From contig NZ_MOBK01000006.1 of the NCBI RefSeq assembly GCF_003732265.1, forward strand, positions 1 to 64,000: a DNA stretch of 64,000 nt, read 5' to 3'. The stretch's first letter is position 1; every line of letters begins with the position of its first letter. The notes under the pieces were generated by a model that saw nothing but the letters and a program-made list of their open reading frames with translations, had not been told where the DNA came from and ran no database searches. This stretch comes from Pseudomonas brassicacearum. GTDB taxonomy: Bacteria > Pseudomonadota > Gammaproteobacteria > Pseudomonadales > Pseudomonadaceae. Positions 9,289 through 18,832 of this stretch are shown piece by piece. Both the position numbers and the translations under genes were made by a program.

Positions 9289-10878
9289 TCAGTCCCGCAT
9301 TTCGGTCTGGCGTTCGACAGGGTCGATCAGCACGGCTTTCTGCTGGCGCACCAGCAGGTCGAGAATTTCATCCTGACGCTCGCCCAGAATCCCGCTGAAG
9401 CTGATGCCGCTGGATTTGGTCGGGGCGAGCATGGACACGCGATACAACTCGACGCTCAGCGGCGAGTCGATGGACAGCGGGCCACTGCCGTTGCCGGCCA
9501 GTTCACCGCCGACCACGATCAGCGACACTTCGGCGTCGAACGGGTCGAGCTTGATGTCGCGGTCGGTGTCGCTCAGGTCTTTGATGTGGCCGTAGACGCC
9601 GGTCAGGCCGTTGGCCAGGGACAGGTTTTCGTAGAGGCGGATGTTCACGCTGTTACGAATACGGATGCCGTGGCGTTTGTTGCTGATCACCTTGTTGCCG
9701 TAGATCAGGTTGTCGGCACTCTCGTAGAGGGTGATGCCGTCGGTGTGGTTCTTGTAGATTTCGTTGTAGGCGATCAGGTTGTTCACGCTGTTACGGTCGA
9801 TCACCAGGCCCGACAACTTGTTGTCGTAGCTGCGGTTGTTGAAGATGAAGCTGTCGTTGACCTCGCGGGAAATAATGATCCCGTGCTTTTTCTTGGTCCC
9901 GTACACCGTGTTGTCGGCAATGATCAGGCCGTGGGACCGGTCATGCGGGTCGATGCCGTAGACGATGTTGTCTTTGTAGGTGTTGCCCTTGACCACGAAG
10001 TCGCGGGTTTCGTAGCAGTAGAAGCCGTACCACATGTCCGAGAACTCGGAGCCGACGATCCAGCCAGTCGGTTCAGGGCGCTTCAAGACCTTGGCCATGT
10101 TCGGCGTGTACTGGGAAATACTCACGCCGTAGGACTTACTGTTGGCGTAGCCGAAACTGGCGATTTTGCTGTTGGCGATGTAGGTCTCGGTGCCACCCCA
10201 GGACAGCAGGAACGGACGGAATTCCTTTGGCGACGTGAACGTCGCCGGGCCATTGTCCTTTTCTCGCCAGCCGGTGATTTTGGTGTCACGCACAAACAAC
10301 TGGCCGTCGTTGACCAGGAACGAACCGGCCTCTTGGGACAGGCGCAATTCCTGGGTCTGCTTGTCGATTTCGAGGATGCCGTGACGGCCAACCACAATCG
10401 GCAACTTCGCCAGGAACACGCCGGGCGAGGTTTCGCTGAAGTACTGCTTGGGCAGTTTCTTCGCCAGGTCCTTGAGGTTCATGTAGCCGTCGTCGACAAA
10501 GATTGCCTGCGGGATACCGTGCTGACGCACCACCCACTCGGCCATCTTGTTGTCGCCGCCGATGAAGTCCTTCAGGGCGTCTTCCTGCATCATCCGGCGC
10601 ACGCTGATCTTGCCGGCCTTGGTGCGCACGATTTTCGCGGCGATGGCTTCGGCGGTGTAGCCCGAAGTGTCCGGCAGTTTCGGCTTGGCCAGCTCCAGCG
10701 GCGCGGTCGGCGCGCTGCTGACGGTGTAGGTCTTGGCCTGTTGCAAACCTTTGGCAAGGGTCGCCGGTTGCCCTTTTTGCACGGGCACGACCGGTTCCAC
10801 ATTGGCGAAGGCAGCCGCGCTGGCCAGCAGCATCGCGCCGGCCAGCAAGGAGATCGAACCTCGCTTCGAATTGTTCAT
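9289..10878 (-). CDS. algG: AlgG, poly(beta-D-mannuronate) C5-epimerase
   Basis: AlgG converts mannuronate to guluronate within the periplasmic polymer. The chosen start gives MNNSKRGSISLLAGAMLLAS, a good signal peptide, preceded by GGGAG eight bases upstream; an upstream start at 10905 would overlap algE. The protein (529 residues) is a right-handed parallel beta-helix with repeated YxNxxYxN-type coils. It includes the catalytic stretch VYGIDPHDRSHG, with the DPHD motif, and NRHGIRIRNSVN. Confidence 0.96.
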   Translation of the reverse strand: MNNSKRGSISLLAGAMLLASAAAFANVEPVVPVQKGQPATLAKGLQQAKTYTVSSAPTAPLELAKPKLPDTSGYTAEAIAAKIVRTKAGKISVRRMMQEDALKDFIGGDNKMAEWVVRQHGIPQAIFVDDGYMNLKDLAKKLPKQYFSETSPGVFLAKLPIVVGRHGILEIDKQTQELRLSQEAGSFLVNDGQLFVRDTKITGWREKDNGPATFTSPKEFRPFLLSWGGTETYIANSKIASFGYANSKSYGVSISQYTPNMAKVLKRPEPTGWIVGSEFSDMWYGFYCYETRDFVVKGNTYKDNIVYGIDPHDRSHGLIIADNTVYGTKKKHGIIISREVNDSFIFNNRSYDNKLSGLVIDRNSVNNLIAYNEIYKNHTDGITLYESADNLIYGNKVISNKRHGIRIRNSVNIRLYENLSLANGLTGVYGHIKDLSDTDRDIKLDPFDAEVSLIVVGGELAGNGSGPLSIDSPLSVELYRVSMLAPTKSSGISFSGILGERQDEILDLLVRQQKAVLIDPVERQTEMRD

Positions 10879-10904
10879 GTCGGGCACTCCCTTCGCGGTT
10901 CGCA

Positions 10905-12392
10905 TCAGAAGCGCCAGATCACGTCGATGAATGCGCGGTGCATGTACGAGTCGACTTCCTTGCCGTACGCATCACCCGGCTTGAACACACCACCACGGAA
11001 ACGCACGAGGGCCGAAGGCTCGTCGATCGACTGGCTCAACGCCGCCGGCAACAGGCCTTGCTTGAAGTACTTGGTGACGACCAGGTCCATTTCCTGACCG
11101 AGGTCTTTTTCGCCATCGTTCAGCGGCAGGGACGTGGTGGAAAGAATTGCGCCAGTCGGGTCGTCGGTGTTGTTCTCGACCGCATTGATGCCGTTGCTGC
11201 CGATCGGCTTGTTGCCGTCGACGCGCCAGAATTTGTGGTAGATCACGCTCGCGTCGTATTCGTCGTTGAGCATCCACGAACCGAACAGGGTGGCGGTCTG
11301 CATGTTCTGCATTTCGCCACGGAAGGCTTCGCCGAAGCGGTGAACCCGCGAGCGGGTACCGGTGTAGTTCGAGCGGTTGCTTTCCAGGCCGTTCTGTTCG
11401 TACTCGGCGCTGGCTCGGGCATAGGCGGCACCGACTTGCCATTGCGGATCGAGGCGCAGACGCACGCCGACATCCGTGGCCCAGCCATTGAGGTCTTGAC
11501 CACGTTTGGCTTCGGCCGGAGGCGTGCCGTCGGCGTTCAGCGGGTTGACCGTGTCGGTATCACCGCTCATGCCGGTGATGCTGCCCCAGTAATTGACCGT
11601 GTTGGTGTTGCGCCAGTTGTAGGCGTCGCTGTCGGCGGTCAGGCCCAGCCAGGTGAGGTCGCCGTTCTGTTTCTTGTCCAGCGAATCGGTGGGTACACCC
11701 GGCTGCGGGTAGTCGAGCTTGCCGTTATCGTGGGTGTGATGAGCGCGAACGCCCGCCCAGTTGCCCGGTGTCCACTGATACTCGGCATCGGCGTAGACGT
11801 GCAGGCGATCCTTGTCTTTTGGAGCCAGCTCCGTGAGGTCGGTGCGGTACTCGCTGAAGCGTTCGGCGACACCCATGTTGGCGCGCAACAGGGTGGTGTC
11901 GAAGGTCCAGTTCAGGGCTTCGATGTTGGTGTCGCGCCATTGGCCGTCGGTGTTGTGCAGGCGTTGGCGACCGAGCTTGAGCATCTCGCCGGGATACGGC
12001 GTGAGGCCGCTGTAGCCGACCCAGAATTCGCGCATGGCCAGGTAGTTTTTCTTGGTCTTGCGATCATCGTTGGTGGTCGGCGTGGTGCCATCGCCGGCGG
12101 TCCCTTGCAAGGTGTCCGTCTCGATGATGTCGGTGGCGGTCACGGCCTGGCCCATGGCGTAGGCGCTCCACGCGCCGCTTTCGCCGTAGATCCATGGACG
12201 CAGGTCGAGACCGACGCCGTTGACGTCGCCGCCGCTCTGGGTGCCGAGGTCGCTGTCGTCTTCGGACTGGCCGGTGACTTTCACTTCGAGGCCGAAGTTT
12301 TTGGTTTCAGTGATCGCGGCCAGTGTCGGGCAAGACCAGATCAGCGCGAACGTGAGGCCGATGCCGGCCTTCATGAATGGATTCAACTTCAT
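10905..12392 (-). CDS. algE: AlgE, outer-membrane alginate export porin
   Basis: AlgE has 495 residues, with a signal peptide ([16 protein letters not shown]) and alternating amphipathic strands typical of an 18-stranded beta-barrel. It ends in the outer-membrane signature FIDVIWRF with C-terminal phenylalanine. AlgE is the electropositive channel for secreted alginate. Its ATG overlaps the algK stop in an ATGA, consistent with translational coupling to its lipoprotein partner. Confidence 0.96.
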   Translation of the reverse strand: MKLNPFMKAGIGLTFALIWSCPTLAAITETKNFGLEVKVTGQSEDDSDLGTQSGGDVNGVGLDLRPWIYGESGAWSAYAMGQAVTATDIIETDTLQGTAGDGTTPTTNDDRKTKKNYLAMREFWVGYSGLTPYPGEMLKLGRQRLHNTDGQWRDTNIEALNWTFDTTLLRANMGVAERFSEYRTDLTELAPKDKDRLHVYADAEYQWTPGNWAGVRAHHTHDNGKLDYPQPGVPTDSLDKKQNGDLTWLGLTADSDAYNWRNTNTVNYWGSITGMSGDTDTVNPLNADGTPPAEAKRGQDLNGWATDVGVRLRLDPQWQVGAAYARASAEYEQNGLESNRSNYTGTRSRVHRFGEAFRGEMQNMQTATLFGSWMLNDEYDASVIYHKFWRVDGNKPIGSNGINAVENNTDDPTGAILSTTSLPLNDGEKDLGQEMDLVVTKYFKQGLLPAALSQSIDEPSALVRFRGGVFKPGDAYGKEVDSYMHRAFIDVIWRF

Positions 12393-13900
12393 AGGGATTC
12401 CTCGCCGTCTTCTTCTTGCAGGGCATGCAGTTCCAGCGTGTTCTTGCTCAAGGACCCACGAATGGCCTGTTCTTGTTTCAACAGGCGTTGGGCCTCGGCG
12501 AGCTGGGCAGGCGGCAGTTGTGCTTCGAGTGTTTGCGCAAGCTCGGCGGCTTGCGGGGTATCCTGAGCCTTGGCCAACTGGCTGAAGACGTAAGCGTTAA
12601 GCGGGTTGGGCTTGGTGCCCTTGCCTTGGGAAAACAGCTGGGCGATGGCGAAGTCGGCGCTGTTCTGGCCGTTGCGCGCAGCGGTCAGCAAGTGATCCAG
12701 GGCTTTCTGCGAATAGACTTTGCCCAGGTAACCGCGGCGGTAGATCTGGCCGAGGTAGTAATCGGCGGCGACTTCGCGGCCGACGGCTTTCTGGAAATGT
12801 TCTTCGGCGACCTTGGCGTCGGCCGGGACCATTTTGCCTTCGTAGTAGAGCTTGCCCAGCAACAGTTCGGCGCGCGGCTGGTCGGCGGCGCGACCGTTGT
12901 CCAGGTACTTCATCATCTGGTCGACGTCACCCAGTTCAGGGAAGTCGTAGATCAATTGCGCGAGGGTGACCCACGACGCCGGGTAGCCCGGAGCGATAGG
13001 TTCGAGCAGCGACTGCGCAGTTTTCTCGTCGGTCTTGCCCAGGGTCGGGTCCGCGAGTACACGGGCGACGCTGTCGACCCGCTGCGCGGAGACGGTGCCG
13101 CGAGCATGTGCGGCTTGCATCTGCTTGATCAGCTCGGCTTGTAGCTCAGGCTTGGCCTGTTTCTGATAAACCGTGGCCAGTTCGACGTAGCAGATGTCGG
13201 TGGTGTTCAGCGCGGCTTTGCAGATGCTGGCGACTTCGTCCAGGTGCTGGTCGTAAGTGCCTTGGGTGCGATAGAGCAGCACTTGCGCCAGACCCGCTTC
13301 CGGTTTGCCTTCGGCGCGCCATTGGCTGATCTGCTTCTGCGCATCAATGTTCGGGAAACTGTGCGGGTATTGCAGGTACAGCATGGCCAGCGGGATCAGG
13401 GTGTTGCCTTCGCCATTGGCCGAGGCTTTTTTCAATAGGCCTTCGGCTTCGTGCTGTTCGGCTTCGGTAGAGCCCGGCTTGGCCACCAGCAGGCGACCGA
13501 GGCGAGCCTGGGCCCGCGGCGAAACGTCGGCCGCGGCGCGGTAAGTCGCCTCGGCCTGTTTGATCTGAGCCGGGTCGCGGCTGTCGACCTGGATATCGGC
13601 CAGGCCCACTTGAGCCTCGCTGTAGCCGAGGTCGGCCAGTTGCTTGTAGTTCTGCTGCGCGAGCGCAGTGTCGCCGCGCTTGAGGGCTTCATTGGCCAGA
13701 CGCTGGTCAGGCAGGCCGGCGCAACCGGCCAGGCTGACTGCCAATGCCAGCGAGCAGAACGCGTAACCCATGTGGGAGCGGGCTTGCTCGCGAAGCAGGC
13801 GCTGCGGTGCATCAGGCAGACCGCGTTGTTCCCTTCGCGAGCAAGCCCGCTCCCACAGGGAACTCGGTGTTTTCAGGAAACTGATAATCGTCACAGGCAT
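12389..13900 (-). CDS. algK: AlgK, outer-membrane lipoprotein scaffold of the alginate secretin; leader region carries a REP insertion
   Basis: AlgK is a Sel1/TPR-repeat lipoprotein that positions AlgE and binds AlgX. The lipobox SLAGC precedes [16 protein letters not shown], and Sel1-like repeats such as [20 protein letters not shown] follow. The frame from the ATG at 13900 (GAGGAC just upstream, nine bases after alg44) gives 503 residues, but about 29 of the first 43 are encoded by a REP element. Without it the length is about 475, near the family length as I recall it. The alternative ATG at 13771 gives [17 protein letters not shown], a compact lipoprotein signal, but has no visible ribosome site. 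Which start is used is unresolved. Confidence 0.93.
   Translation of the reverse strand: MPVTIISFLKTPSSLWERACSRREQRGLPDAPQRLLREQARSHMGYAFCSLALAVSLAGCAGLPDQRLANEALKRGDTALAQQNYKQLADLGYSEAQVGLADIQVDSRDPAQIKQAEATYRAAADVSPRAQARLGRLLVAKPGSTEAEQHEAEGLLKKASANGEGNTLIPLAMLYLQYPHSFPNIDAQKQISQWRAEGKPEAGLAQVLLYRTQGTYDQHLDEVASICKAALNTTDICYVELATVYQKQAKPELQAELIKQMQAAHARGTVSAQRVDSVARVLADPTLGKTDEKTAQSLLEPIAPGYPASWVTLAQLIYDFPELGDVDQMMKYLDNGRAADQPRAELLLGKLYYEGKMVPADAKVAEEHFQKAVGREVAADYYLGQIYRRGYLGKVYSQKALDHLLTAARNGQNSADFAIAQLFSQGKGTKPNPLNAYVFSQLAKAQDTPQAAELAQTLEAQLPPAQLAEAQRLLKQEQAIRGSLSKNTLELHALQEEDGEESL
13771..13857. repeat. REP doublet inside the algK leader coding sequence
   Basis: An inverted pair of the same REP arm, about 87 bp (29 codons), keeps the algK frame open. 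Translated, it gives the residues [12 protein letters not shown] and LLREQARSH in the AlgK N-terminus. It differs in spacer from the other two alginate-operon copies. Confidence 0.9.
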
Positions 13901-13909
13901 GTCCTCGAC

Positions 13910-15079
13910 TTAAAGACCGGCAGCCATGGCTTTGTCGATCAGCCAGTTCAGGTTCGGGCCACGATCGCTGTTCACTTCTACCGGGCGACCGGCGAGGCTG
14001 CTGTCCAGGGCTTCGTCAGGCTGGATCAGTACGCGGATGTCGGACGACAGGTCGGCGCTTTTCAGGCTCGTGCTGCTGACGATCTTGCCGGTGCGGGTTT
14101 TGTCTTCGCCGGCGATCTGGAAGCTGACCGCAGTACCCGGACGCACGTCGCGGAACTGGCGATAGGAGAAGCGCGCTTCAACGTTGGCTTCGCTGTTGCG
14201 CGGCACCAGTTGGAAGATCACGTCGCCCTTGCTGGCGTACTGACCGTTGGCAACCAGTTGTTGGGCCACGGTGCAATCGCACGGCGAGGTCAGGGTCCCG
14301 GTCATTTGCTTGCCGAACAGTTCTTCAACCTTGGCCGGTTGCAGTTGGTCTTCGTCCAGATGCCCTTTGAGCACGTCGAGCATGCTGGTGCTGAACGTGG
14401 CGAGCGGGGCGCCTTTGGCGGCAACACCGTCAGCCTTGATCAGGCTCTGCACGGTGCCGTCGCGCGGCATGGTGATGTTCATGCCCGGCACGCTGACCAG
14501 GCCAGCCTGCGCATGGCTGACGAAGTACATGCCGTACACCGACTTGAAAACGAAACCGAAGGCCGCGACGCCGACGATGAAAATCCCCAGGCTGAAGGTC
14601 ACTGCACGCAGACGACCGAAGGCGCTCATGCCGTGGCCGCCGTCCTTGACCTTGCGCGCCTTGGTGAAGTTGTCGCGCTGCAGGGTCGCCAGCACTTCAC
14701 CCATGCTGACGATGTCGCCGGCCAGGTGAGAGGTGATCAAGTGGCGCAGGGTCGAAATGTCTTGCGGTTCGAGGTTCTGGAACTGGCAACCGGCACGGCC
14801 GGTCTGGCGGTCGAAGGAGCGAACCTGCAACTCCACGTCCATGGCCAGGCCGAGGTTGTCGATGACGAATTGCAGGCGAGCCTTGTACACATCACCGATC
14901 TTCAGCGGCAACTGACCGGCGTTGAACGCCAGGCCGCCAGCGGAAAGGTCGATCACACGGGCTTCAACCGGAGTCCGGTCCGGACCGAAGAAACGCAGCT
15001 TGGCCGGGATTTTCACTCGGGCGTGTTGGCGCTGGGCTTCAGATTCATGCACTACGTTGGCGTTGACGGCGGTATTCAT
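13910..15079 (-). CDS. alg44: Alg44, c-di-GMP-binding co-polymerase of alginate synthesis
   Basis: In this 389-residue protein an N-terminal PilZ domain shows the c-di-GMP motifs QRQHARVKIPAKLRF (RxxxR) and DLSAGGLAFN. A single transmembrane segment (LGIFIVGVAAFGFVFKSV) follows, then a periplasmic HlyD/biotinyl-lipoyl-like domain (VPGMNITMPRDGTVQSL; CDCTVAQQLVANGQYASKGD). Binding of c-di-GMP to Alg44 activates Alg8 polymerisation. It lies 35 bp downstream of alg8. Confidence 0.96.
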   Translation of the reverse strand: MNTAVNANVVHESEAQRQHARVKIPAKLRFFGPDRTPVEARVIDLSAGGLAFNAGQLPLKIGDVYKARLQFVIDNLGLAMDVELQVRSFDRQTGRAGCQFQNLEPQDISTLRHLITSHLAGDIVSMGEVLATLQRDNFTKARKVKDGGHGMSAFGRLRAVTFSLGIFIVGVAAFGFVFKSVYGMYFVSHAQAGLVSVPGMNITMPRDGTVQSLIKADGVAAKGAPLATFSTSMLDVLKGHLDEDQLQPAKVEELFGKQMTGTLTSPCDCTVAQQLVANGQYASKGDVIFQLVPRNSEANVEARFSYRQFRDVRPGTAVSFQIAGEDKTRTGKIVSSTSLKSADLSSDIRVLIQPDEALDSSLAGRPVEVNSDRGPNLNWLIDKAMAAGL

Positions 15080-15114
15080 AGGGGCGATTTCCTTGTTAAT
15101 TCAATAGGGGCGGG

Positions 15115-16596
15115 TCAGACCATCATCAGCAGCACGGCGACAAAGATGCTGCCGGCGGAGAAGGTCATGGTCCGAGACGACCAGGTGTTGAACCAACGTT
15201 GAAAGCTGGCGAGATCACGGGTCAGAGAAGTGGGCTGGCGAGTCCAGGACTGTTGATCGAGGCGGAAGAACACATAGATCTTCACCAACGCGCCGACGAT
15301 CTGGTTGTAATAGAGAATCGCCGGGTAGGCCGGGCCGATCCGGTGACCGGAAAGGGACAGCAGCAAAGCCAGGATCAGGCGGGTAATGCCGATCCACAGC
15401 AGGTAAACCAGGATGAACGCGGTGCCATATTTGAAGCTGGCAATCAGCGCGACCGTCAGCCCCAGCAACGACGTCCACATCGACACGCGCTGATCGAACA
15501 GCACCACCGAGGTGAACAGGCCGAGGCGTTTCATCCCCAGGCCCAGGGCGCGGGAGTTCTGGCGCAGGTTGTTGCCGTACCAGCGGAACATCAGCTTGCG
15601 ACTGGCCTTGATGAAGCTCTTTTCCGGCGGATGCTCTACGGTGTTGATCGCGGCGTCCGGCACGTAGAAGGTGTCGTAACCGAGGCGCATCAGGCTGAAC
15701 CAGCTCGACTTGTCATCACCGGTCAGGAACTTGAAACGACCCAGGCGCCAGTGTTGCAGCGAGTCGCTTTCCACGTCGGCGATGAATTCCGGGTTGGTGA
15801 CCACCGTGGCACGGAACACCGACATCCGGCCGGTCATGGTCAGTACGCGCTTGGACAGGGCCATCGAGCACATGTTGATGTGACGCTGGGCGAAACGCAG
15901 CTTGTGCCATTCGCTCATGATGTAGCCGCCGCGCACTTCGCAGAACTCGTTGGTGGTCAGGCCGCCGACGTTGCCGAACAGCTGGAACCACGGCACGGTC
16001 TTGCGCACTGTGCCTTCGCCGAGCACGGTGTCGCCATCGATCACGGCGACCACGGCGCGGTCGTCCGGCAGGTGGCGGGAGATGGCGCGGAAACCATAAG
16101 CCAGGCCATCGCGCTTGCCGGTGCCGGGAATGCGCACGAAGTCGAGCTTGACCCGGTCCGGCGGATTCATCCGCGACCAGAGGCTCTTCACCAGCTTTTC
16201 ATCGGACATTTCCACGATGGAGCAGACCATGGTGGTCGGCAGGCCGCAGTCGATCGCTTCACGAATCACCGAGGCGTAGACCTGCGCGGTGGTCAGCGCG
16301 TCGATACGGAAACTGGTGACCATCAAAAATACATGGGACGGGTCTGCCGCTTTGCCCAGCTTGCGCACTTTGCGCCGCAGGTGCGGGTAGACCACGTACA
16401 GGAACAGCATGCCGCGCAGAAAGTGCGTGGCACCCATCGAGTAACGCCAGATCCCGATGAAGCCGATCAGGAAAATGAAGTCCTTCGACTCGGAGTCGAA
16501 CGTGGACGCAGGCAACGCCATGGCGATGCCCATCAATAAACTTAGGTAAAACAGCCAACCGGCGGCCTGAAGTAGGCCGTGCTTTAGCCTGTGCAT
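15115..16596 (-). CDS. alg8: Alg8, mannuronan synthase glycosyltransferase
   Basis: Alg8 is a family-2 processive glycosyltransferase in the inner membrane that polymerises GDP-mannuronate. The start chosen gives [20 protein letters not shown]; the frame extends 11 codons further upstream without support. Visible features are N-terminal membrane helices, the GT2 motif [12 protein letters not shown], the acceptor region [20 protein letters not shown] with DDKSSW, and several C-terminal helices. Length is 493 residues. Confidence 0.95.
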   Translation of the reverse strand: MHRLKHGLLQAAGWLFYLSLLMGIAMALPASTFDSESKDFIFLIGFIGIWRYSMGATHFLRGMLFLYVVYPHLRRKVRKLGKAADPSHVFLMVTSFRIDALTTAQVYASVIREAIDCGLPTTMVCSIVEMSDEKLVKSLWSRMNPPDRVKLDFVRIPGTGKRDGLAYGFRAISRHLPDDRAVVAVIDGDTVLGEGTVRKTVPWFQLFGNVGGLTTNEFCEVRGGYIMSEWHKLRFAQRHINMCSMALSKRVLTMTGRMSVFRATVVTNPEFIADVESDSLQHWRLGRFKFLTGDDKSSWFSLMRLGYDTFYVPDAAINTVEHPPEKSFIKASRKLMFRWYGNNLRQNSRALGLGMKRLGLFTSVVLFDQRVSMWTSLLGLTVALIASFKYGTAFILVYLLWIGITRLILALLLSLSGHRIGPAYPAILYYNQIVGALVKIYVFFRLDQQSWTRQPTSLTRDLASFQRWFNTWSSRTMTFSAGSIFVAVLLMMV

Positions 16597-16617
16597 AATC
16601 GGAATCCTAAAGTCAGT

Positions 16618-16686
16618 TGCAAGCCCCAAGCTTCAAGCTCCAAGTGAGGAGCTTTGACTTGCGGCTTGAAGCTTGAAGCTTGCGGC
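16618..16686. repeat. Inverted-repeat hairpin in the algD-alg8 intergenic region
   Basis: The stretch reads GCAAGCCCCAAGCTTCAAGC on one side and a complementary CTTGAAGCTTGAAGCTTGC on the other, built from reiterated AAGCTTCAAGC units. No T-run follows on the minus strand, so it looks more like an RNA-processing or attenuation hairpin than a terminator. Confidence 0.7.
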
Positions 16687-16690
16687 TGCT

Positions 16691-18007
16691 TTACCAGCAG
16701 ATGCCTTCGGTGCGGCCCGAAACGCTGGTGGCTTTGGTCATGAAGCCCACCAGGTCGACCACTTGCTTGCCGTGCGGGGCGTTTTGCGCCAGGGCGCGGA
16801 ATTTCTCGTCACGGTTGCCGAGGATGATCACGTCGGAGTTGTTGATCACGTCGTCGAAGTCGGAGTTGAGCAAGGACGAGACGTGAGGGATTTTCGACTC
16901 GATGTAGTCCTTGTTCGCACCGTGGACACGGGCGTATTCGACGTTGCTGTCGTAGATGCTCAGGTCGTAACCCTTGCCGATCAGCATTTCGGCCAGATCC
17001 ACCAGCGGGCTTTCGCGCAGGTCGTCGGTGCCGGCCTTGAAGCTCAGGCCCAGCAGGGCGACTTTGCGTTTGTCGTGGCTGGAAACGATGTCGAAGGCGT
17101 TCTGCACCTGGGATTCGTTGCTGCGCATCAGCGAGTTCAGCAGCGGTGCTTCCACGTCCAGGGAACCGGCGCGGTAGGTCAGGGCACGCACGTCTTTTGG
17201 CAGGCAAGAGCCGCCGAACGCGAAGCCTGGGCGCATGTAGTACTGGGACAGGTTCAGGGTTTTGTCCTGGCAGACCACTTCCATCACTTCACGACCATCG
17301 ACGCCGACCGCCTTGGCGATGTTGCCGATTTCGTTGGCGAAGGTGACCTTGGTGGCGTGCCACACGTTGCAGGTGTACTTGATCATCTCGGCAACGGCGA
17401 TGTCCTTGCGGATGATCGGCGCGTCGAGTTCTTCGTACAGCGATTGCAGAACGTCGCCCGACGCTTTGTCGAACTCGCCGATGACGGTCATAGGCGGCAG
17501 GTCGTAGTCGGCGATCGCGGTGCTTTCACGCAGGAACTCAGGGTTCACTGCCACGCCGAAGTCGACGCCTGCTTTCTTGCCGGAGCAATCTTCGAGGATC
17601 GGGATCACTACGTTGGCCACAGTGCCCGGCAGTACGGTGCTGCGAACCACGATGGTGTGGCGGGTGGTCTTGTCACGCAGGACAAAACCGATTTCGCGGC
17701 ACACGGCTTCGATGTAGTTCAGTTCCAGGTCGCCGTTTTTCTTGCTTGGCGTACCGACGCAGATCATCGACAGGTCGGTGTCACGAATCGCCTCGGCGAA
17801 GTTGGTCGTGCCACGTAGTTTGCCGGTATCGATACCCTTGCGCAGAAGCTCGCCCAGGCCCGGTTCAACGATCGGCGATTTGCCGGCATTGATCATATCG
17901 ATTTTGTCTTTGGCAACATCGACGCCAACGACGTCATGGCCCCGTGCAGACAGGCAACCGGCACAGACAGCGCCGACATAACCCAAACCAAATATGCTGA
18001 TGCGCAT
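16691..18007 (-). CDS. algD: AlgD, GDP-mannose 6-dehydrogenase
   Basis: AlgD performs the committing step, a four-electron NAD-dependent oxidation of GDP-mannose to GDP-mannuronate. The Rossmann start is MRISIFGLGYVGAVCAGCL, and the active-site cysteine lies in FAFGGSCLPKDVRAL near residue 268. An upstream in-frame start (18049) was rejected because GAGAGG sits eight bases before the ATG at 18007. Length is 438 residues. It is the first gene of the operon. Confidence 0.97.
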   Translation of the reverse strand: MRISIFGLGYVGAVCAGCLSARGHDVVGVDVAKDKIDMINAGKSPIVEPGLGELLRKGIDTGKLRGTTNFAEAIRDTDLSMICVGTPSKKNGDLELNYIEAVCREIGFVLRDKTTRHTIVVRSTVLPGTVANVVIPILEDCSGKKAGVDFGVAVNPEFLRESTAIADYDLPPMTVIGEFDKASGDVLQSLYEELDAPIIRKDIAVAEMIKYTCNVWHATKVTFANEIGNIAKAVGVDGREVMEVVCQDKTLNLSQYYMRPGFAFGGSCLPKDVRALTYRAGSLDVEAPLLNSLMRSNESQVQNAFDIVSSHDKRKVALLGLSFKAGTDDLRESPLVDLAEMLIGKGYDLSIYDSNVEYARVHGANKDYIESKIPHVSSLLNSDFDDVINNSDVIILGNRDEKFRALAQNAPHGKQVVDLVGFMTKATSVSGRTEGICW

Positions 18008-18491
18008 CGCAATTACCTCTCTGTTATCAAGACTGTTTTCACTAGCCATAAGATGGCCGGAGTTAAAGGTGTTTAGCGGTCATAGTGCACTCGAAAGTGC
18101 GGCTTACAGGCGCCACAATGCCGTGTGCAGGCATACAAAGTTCCGAGTGTCTAAATAAGTGCACTCAAGATGTGCGCAACTAGGCCTTATTATTATGACG
18201 TGCCCTGTTATGCAGCCGGTCCTCTGGCCTGAGGACGCTCGTGCAAGGATCTTGCGCGCTCAATGCCAGGCGATAAGCCTGTAAATCAAGCGGTTGGGTG
18301 CTCGGGAGAGCACGTTTATAGGGGCGCTGCCTTGGCCTTGTAGGGGATATTAATGCTGCGTATCTCCTGTCCTTCATGTGTTGCCCAAATAAGCGACTCA
18401 TCTTCGGAAGTTAATGTGACAACTTCGCTATGTGAATGGCTTGTCTGCGTAAGTTATCTCGTACAAGCACGTTGATAATCGTTACCGGTGG

Positions 18492-18518
18492 TATGAACTA
18501 CGCATTTGGACATAGTTC
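18492..18518 (-). promoter_or_regulatory. Candidate AlgU (sigma-22) promoter of the alginate operon
   Basis: On the minus strand GAACTA (18518-18513) and TCATA (18496-18492) are separated by exactly 16 bases, fitting the AlgU pattern GAACTT-N16/17-TCxxA with one mismatch. GAACTA and the TAGTTC just before the -10 are also an inverted pair. Transcription would start near 18485, giving a leader of about 480 nt to the algD start. Confidence 0.6.
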
Positions 18519-18564
18519 CAGTCCGCCCATCGCGAAATCTGAAATTTCTTGAAATATTAAGAAA

Positions 18565-18680
18565 GATGGCACTACTTTCAAACTGATGGCACTTGCTGTT
18601 TCACCCTTGATACATAGGGGGCTAACCGAGTTCGATAGTTTTATGCCACTACCGATAAAAATTTTCAGTGCCACTACTGA
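18565..18680. promoter_or_regulatory. Cluster of four related GGCACT / GCCACTAC motifs upstream of the algD promoter
   Basis: GATGGCACTAC (18565-18575) and GATGGCACTTG (18585-18595) are direct repeats 20 bp apart. ATGCCACTACC (18643-18653) and GTGCCACTACT (18668-18678) are direct repeats 25 bp apart. The stretch is AT-rich compared with its surroundings. It lies 50-190 bp upstream of the candidate promoter, where AmrZ, AlgR and AlgB bind in other pseudomonads. The factor is not identified. The remaining gap between algD and yaaA shows no gene. Confidence 0.5.
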
Positions 18681-18787
18681 AAAAAAACACCGAAGTCGAG
18701 TGAAACAAAAGTTAGAAAATTTGGTGATGTTTTATTGGCGTCAATAAGTCGACGTTATAAGGCGGGATTGTTCGACTATCGGGCGTC

Positions 18788-18820
18788 GGCGCACGACGAG
18801 GATTAAAAGAGTCGTGCGCC
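18788..18820. terminator. Strong hairpin downstream of yaaA, without a clear U-tract
   Basis: The ten-base arms GGCGCACGAC (18788-18797) and GTCGTGCGCC (18811-18820) pair perfectly, 13 bp past the yaaA stop. No T-run is adjacent in the yaaA direction, so termination is uncertain. Confidence 0.45.
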
Positions 18821-18832
18821 TGATTGGTGCTT

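Noticed and set aside
9154..11097. 647-codon open frame opposite algG/algX
   Set aside because: Valine/Asp/Gly-rich shadow of algG and neighbours; no start signal or domain.
13432..13812. Alternative small frame overlapping the 5' part of algK
   Set aside because: Out-of-frame shadow of algK that runs through the REP sequence.
18138..18143. Perfect GAACTT (minus strand) as an alternative AlgU -35 box for algD
   Set aside because: No TCxxA -10 box occurs 16-17 bases downstream; the GAACTA-N16-TCATA site at 18492-18518 fits better.
18180..18401. 73-codon frame in the algD leader
   Set aside because: No ribosome site, irregular composition and no recognisable family; more likely untranslated leader.
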